Source: Streptomyces tirandamycinicus (GTDB taxonomy: Bacteria > Actinomycetota > Actinomycetes > Streptomycetales > Streptomycetaceae). Taken from it: DNA of 64,000 bases. Each line of letters begins with the position of its first letter. Position 1 is the stretch's first letter. Below are positions 60,717 to 64,000 of the stretch, piece by piece. Both the position numbers and the translations under genes were made by a program. Location of the stretch: contig NZ_CP029188.1 in assembly GCF_003097515.1 (NCBI RefSeq), positions 2,099,001 through 2,163,000 of the forward strand. Direction: 5' to 3'. The notes below the pieces were generated by a model. That model saw nothing but the letters and a program-made list of their open reading frames with translations. It did no database searches and was not told the DNA's origin.

Positions 60717-60842
60717 TCAGGCCGTGCGGGCGTCCGCGCAGCACGTACAGATGGCGCTGGACAGGCGGCACAGGTCGACGTGCAGCCGCGCCACGAGCAG
60801 CGGCGTGCCCGGCGTCTTCTCGCTCACGTCATGGGAAACCAT
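60717..60842 (-). CDS. Cys-containing leader peptide upstream of cysO-cysM
   Basis: 41 aa. It starts MVSHDVSEKTPGTPLLVARL and continues HVDLCRLSSAICTCCADART plus A. The RLHVDLCR block is the signature of short actinobacterial leader peptides before sulfur-assimilation genes. Four Cys codons sit in the last 17 residues, three of them within four codons. Ribosome stalling there at low cysteine could regulate the cysO-cysM genes 109 bp downstream. The coding assignment is by motif and is too short for usual gene finders. Confidence 0.8.
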   Translation of the reverse strand: MVSHDVSEKTPGTPLLVARLHVDLCRLSSAICTCCADARTA

Positions 60843-60929
60843 GCGGTCATCGTAACGATTCCCGATCCCGCCCCCGGCATGTGATCCCACATGGTGAAAC
60901 CGAACCGTTCACCTGACGGACAGCCGGGG

Positions 60930-61352
60930 TCAGTACGCCTCGACGACCTCGACCTCCTCCTCGGTGACCTCGCCGTCGAGGATCCGGAAGGAGCGGAACT
61001 GGAACGGGCCGGCGTCGTCGGTGTCCGCCGTGGAGACGAGCACGTAGTGGGCGCCGGGCTCGTTGGCGTACGAGATGTCGGTGCGCGACGGGTACGCCTC
61101 GGTCGCCGTGTGGGAGTGGTAGATGATCACCGGCTCCTCGTCCCGGTCGTCCATCTCCCGGTAGAGCTTCAGCAGGTCCGCCGAGTCGAACTCGTAGAAC
61201 GTGGGCGAACGGGCGGCGTTGAGCATGGGGACGAAGCGCTCGGGCCGCCCCTGGCCTACCGGCCCCGCGACCACACCGCACGCCTCGTCGGGGTGGTCCT
61301 CGCGGGCGTGGGCGACGATCCGGTCGTACAGGGCCTGGGTGATGGTCAGCAT
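60930..61352 (-). CDS. mec: JAMM/Mpn+ metalloprotease of the CysO system (Mec)
   Basis: 140 aa. The JAMM motif is visible as a Glu in the N-terminal helix, then HSHTATEAYPSRTD (H-x-H-x7-S-x2-D), the zinc ligands of Mec+/Rri1-like proteases. Mec frees cysteine from the CysO-Cys adduct and can trim carrier C-termini. It precedes the leader peptide and cysO-cysM on the same strand. Confidence 0.93.
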   Translation of the reverse strand: MLTITQALYDRIVAHAREDHPDEACGVVAGPVGQGRPERFVPMLNAARSPTFYEFDSADLLKLYREMDDRDEEPVIIYHSHTATEAYPSRTDISYANEPGAHYVLVSTADTDDAGPFQFRSFRILDGEVTEEEVEVVEAY

Positions 61353-61619
61353 GAGGACGAGAATAGGCGGACGACACCCGGGGCCGAGATCCGGGGACCA
61401 CGGAGTGAGACCGGAGGGCGGGGGGCGAGCAGGGGTCGCCGGGAGGGCCCTGCGACGGACCGGGGGCGGGCCGCCGGGGAGGCGGGCCTCCGGGCGGGTT
61501 CCCGCCGACCGCCGGTCGGGATCTCACGGGGTCGCTCACGGACCGCCGGGCCGGGTTCCCGCTCGGTCGCCCACCACCGGACCGACGGGCTCTCACGCAC
61601 CGCCCCGCCGGTCGGGATC

Positions 61620-62312
61620 TCACGGTCGCTCACGGACCGCCGGGCCGGGCTCCCGGTCGGTCGCGGCGAGCAGCGCGTGGACCGTGGTCTCCATCGTGCG
61701 GCGCGCGGTGGAGAGGTCGAGGCCGCTGCTGCGCCAGTGGTACCAGGCGCCCCATGTGGTGACCGCGTCCAGCCCGTTGAGCAGGTCGGCCCGGCGGTCC
61801 CCGGACAGCCGGTCCAGTTCCTCGGCGAAGACCTCGGCCAGCCGTCGCCGGGCGAAGTCGAGCACCTGCCGGGTGGCGAACTCGACCCGCTCGGACGGGT
61901 TCTCCAGCCGCATCATCGTCAACCGCGCCGGAGTGATCCACTCCAGGATCCGCGCACGCTGCTCGACGAGCGCGGCCACCCTCGCCCCCCTCGGCCCTTC
62001 GGCCGGCAGCGGCACGATCTGCGCTGCCAGTTGATCGAGTCGCCGGGCGATGGCGATGTCCTGGAGCTGGCCCATGTCGGCGAAGTGGTGGAACACCAGG
62101 CGCCGTGACACCCCGGCCCGCTCCGCCACCCGGTCCGCGGGGAACTGCGTCTCACCGTCGTCGAGCAGTGAGAGCAGCGCGTCGGCGATCCTCTCCCTGG
62201 TCTGGCGCCCGCGCTCGGTGCGGCCGTCCCGGGCCGGTCCGTCCCCGGCGTCGGGGCGCGCGCCGCCGCTCCCCCGGGGGCGATCCTGCGCCCGCCGGTC
62301 CGTCTGGTTCAT
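61620..62312 (-). CDS. TetR-family regulator of the adjacent MMPL exporter
   Basis: 230 aa from MNQTDRR; GAGGAGCGA at five bases favours this ATG over the one at 62324. The HTH (RIADALLSLLDDGETQFPAD, then AERAGVSRRLVFHHF) follows a Pro-rich start, and the C-terminal ligand domain runs to the end. It is divergent from the MMPL gene, with two palindromes between; it likely represses the exporter. Confidence 0.9.
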   Translation of the reverse strand: MNQTDRRAQDRPRGSGGARPDAGDGPARDGRTERGRQTRERIADALLSLLDDGETQFPADRVAERAGVSRRLVFHHFADMGQLQDIAIARRLDQLAAQIVPLPAEGPRGARVAALVEQRARILEWITPARLTMMRLENPSERVEFATRQVLDFARRRLAEVFAEELDRLSGDRRADLLNGLDAVTTWGAWYHWRSSGLDLSTARRTMETTVHALLAATDREPGPAVRERP

Positions 62313-62340
62313 TCGCTCCTCCATCCCTGCGTTGACATTG

Positions 62341-62383
62341 TTGCACTCACGATGCAAACGTGCTGCTTGCACACCAAGTGCAA
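62341..62383. promoter_or_regulatory. Two TetR operator-like palindromes
   Basis: TTGCAC-TCACGA-TGCAA (62341-62357) and the perfect TTGCAC-ACCAA-GTGCAA (62367-62383) lie between the divergent tetR and MMPL starts. They have the same TTGCA-type half sites with centres 26 bp apart, a layout typical of TetR dimers. Confidence 0.75.
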
Positions 62384-62430
62384 TCACTCCGCGCCCAGCC
62401 GGGCCGCCGCACGAGAGGGACCGCTTCCGC

Positions 62431-64000
62431 ATGCTCCTGGCCGTAGGGCGCTGGTGCGCCCGCAGACCGAAACGGACCGCGGCCGCCTGGCTGCTGCTGC
62501 TCGTCGCCCTGGCCTCCGCCGTCGGGGCCTTCGGCAGCGTGACGAGCGAGGCCGTGACCATCCCCGGCAGCGACAGCCAGTCCGCGCGCGACGCGGCGGA
62601 GGCCTTCGACGACGCGGCCTCGGGCCGTCAGCCCGTGGTCCTGTACGCACCGGCCGGTGCAGCGCCACTCACCTCGCCCGGGCAGCGCAGAGCCGTCGAA
62701 GAGGCGGCCCGGGCCGTCGAGGGCGTCGACCATGTCGTGGCCGTCACCACCCCCTACGAAGCGGCGGGCGGAGGGCTCAGTGCCGACGGCCGCACGGGCA
62801 GGCTCACGGTCGAACTCGATGTCGGCGGCCGGGACATCACCCCGGAGACCACCCGCGCGGTCACGGACGCGGCCGCCCCCGCCACCCGCGCGGGAATCGA
62901 GGTGACGGCCGGCGGTGACCTCGCGGCGGCTGCGGACAAGGGCTCCACCGGGCACAGCGAGATCATCGGCGTCGCGGCCGCCTTCGTCGTCCTGGCGGTG
63001 GGCTTCGGCAGCCTGGTCGCGGCCGGGGTCCCGCTGCTCACGGGAGCCGTCGGCCTGGGCGTGTCCCTCTGCCTGATCGGCCTGGCGGGCCATCTGATGG
63101 ACATGCCGTCCGCGGGGGCGACCATCGCGGCGATGATCGGCCTCGGTGTCGGCATCGACTACACGCTCTTCTGCCTGACCCGCTTCCGCGAACTGCTGGC
63201 GGCCGGGGTGGGCGTCGAGGACGCGGCGGCGCGCACCACCGCGGGGTCCGGAAAGGCGGTCGTGTTCGCGGGCAGTGCCGTCGTCGCCGCGCTCGCCGGG
63301 CTCGCGCTGGGCGGGCTTCCGCTGCTGCACGCGCTGGCCCTCGCGCCGGGCATCGCCGTGCTGCTGGCGATGGCGGCGACGCTCACCCTGCTGCCCGCCG
63401 TGCTGTCCCTGCTCGGGCCGCGACTCGCTCCCGGGGCGCGGGGCACACGACGGCAACGCGGCACGCGGAGCGAGACGGGCGCGCGGAGCAAGACGGGCGC
63501 GCGGAAGGGGCAGCAGAAGGGGCAGGGGGTACGGGACGACCGAGGCGAGCCGGGGGAACCGGGGGAACCAGGGGAAGGGGCCGCACGGCACGACCAGAGC
63601 GAGCCGGACGCGCGGCAGGAGCCGGGCCGGCGGGAGGAGGGGTCCGCTCCGGCCGGCTGGGGCCGGGTCGCCGCGTACGTCGCCTCCCGGCCGTGGCGCT
63701 GCCTGCTGGCGGGGCTGGTGCTGACCGGCGTACTCGCCGTCCCGGCAGCGCAGTTGACGTTCGGCCAGCTCGACGCGGGGGACAAGGCCCCCGGCACGGC
63801 GAGCCGTACCGCGTACGACCGCCTGGCCGATGCCTTCGGTCCCGGCGCCAACGGCCCTCTCCAGGTCGTGTCGACGCTGCCCACGGCCGCCTCCGGCCCG
63901 GACGACACCCGGATCACGACGGTGACCGCCGCGCTGCGCACGACCGCCGGGGTCGCCTCCGTCGGATCCGCGCAACTGGACGCGAGCGGTACGCGCGTGC
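62431..64000 (+). CDS. MMPL-family RND-type membrane transporter (3' end outside the window)
   Basis: 523 codons are visible from the ATG at 62431. The first membrane helix is TAAAWLLLLVALASAVGAFG. An external domain with the YAPAG and VTTPYEAAGGGL blocks follows, then a cluster of helices with the conserved GVGIDYTLFCLTRFRELLAA (proton-relay Asp-Tyr pair) and ALAPGIAVLLAMAATLTLLP. A charged, Gly/Arg-rich insertion of about 70 residues lies between the two halves. MMPL proteins export lipids or drugs. It is incomplete here. Confidence 0.9.
   Translation, partial: MLLAVGRWCARRPKRTAAAWLLLLVALASAVGAFGSVTSEAVTIPGSDSQSARDAAEAFDDAASGRQPVVLYAPAGAAPLTSPGQRRAVEEAARAVEGVDHVVAVTTPYEAAGGGLSADGRTGRLTVELDVGGRDITPETTRAVTDAAAPATRAGIEVTAGGDLAAAADKGSTGHSEIIGVAAAFVVLAVGFGSLVAAGVPLLTGAVGLGVSLCLIGLAGHLMDMPSAGATIAAMIGLGVGIDYTLFCLTRFRELLAAGVGVEDAAARTTAGSGKAVVFAGSAVVAALAGLALGGLPLLHALALAPGIAVLLAMAATLTLLPAVLSLLGPRLAPGARGTRRQRGTRSETGARSKTGARKGQQKGQGVRDDRGEPGEPGEPGEGAARHDQSEPDARQEPGRREEGSAPAGWGRVAAYVASRPWRCLLAGLVLTGVLAVPAAQLTFGQLDAGDKAPGTASRTAYDRLADAFGPGANGPLQVVSTLPTAASGPDDTRITTVTAALRTTAGVASVGSAQLDASGTRV

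Overview
The window is a piece of a Streptomyces chromosome. GC content is very high throughout and coding frames have a strong third-position GC bias. It carries hallmark Streptomyces genes: the cslA-glxA tip-glycan locus, DasR-type (dre) operators in front of N-acetylglucosamine (GlcNAc) PTS genes, sortase substrates, and DUF1876, DUF1707, DUF3618 and DUF445 proteins. Most of it reads as conserved core chromosome. A denser accessory patch lies at about 5.5-12.9 kb.

Region by region. 0-5.5 kb: two identical tRNA-Lys(CUU) genes bracket a secreted chitin-active LPMO (with dre-like operators), an SPFH/stomatin-like membrane protein and an NlpC/P60 peptidoglycan hydrolase whose 5' end looks frameshifted. 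5.8-12.9 kb: a remnant of an IS3-type element. Next comes an operon of three near-identical 71-72 aa peptides, a PqqD-M50 membrane metalloprotease and a secreted Cys-containing protein; this looks like an uncharacterised peptide-maturation (RiPP-like) system. A 291-bp inverted repeat follows, carrying two copies of the same small gene, then an XRE regulator. The promoter region of the regulator shares a long spaced motif with the promoter region of the peptide operon. 13.5-18.7 kb: cellulose synthase-like CslA, copper radical oxidase GlxA and a GH6 cellulase lipoprotein, the tip-glycan machinery; the LPMO and NlpC genes nearby probably belong to the same job. 18.9-23 kb: class F sortase with an acidic surface protein, a HAD phosphatase, an ABC ATPase relic and an LAATG-type sortase substrate. 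23-38.5 kb: ROK regulator divergent from an oxidoreductase/UPF0303 pair, FAH-family hydrolase, YidC paralogue, TPR/SEC-C protein, PLD-helicase-DUF3427 protein, acylphosphatase, stress-type small proteins, DUF445 and an SGNH esterase. 38.8-47.4 kb: peroxiredoxin, GroES-like protein, guanidine-III riboswitch with an SMR guanidinium exporter, class A PBP and a three-gene ABC-2 exporter. 47.5-51 kb: two tandem HNH nucleases, an odd class I tRNA with anticodon UAG, rdgB, a lipoprotein and rph. 51-54.7 kb: nagF, nagE1 and nagE2 with dre sites. 55-64 kb: universal stress protein with amino-acid permease, MBL hydrolase, membrane-tethered PemK-like protein, a cysteine-synthesis set (mec, a Cys-rich leader peptide, cysO, cysM), and a TetR/MMPL divergent pair cut by the window end.

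The main links between genes are as follows. The LPMO and the PTS permeases appear to share DasR control, coupling chitin attack and GlcNAc uptake. CslA/GlxA/GH6 make and remodel a surface glycan. CysO, CysM and Mec form the thiocarboxylate route to cysteine, with a leader peptide placed to sense cysteine supply. The M50/peptide operon is the least explained unit and the best candidate for a new system.
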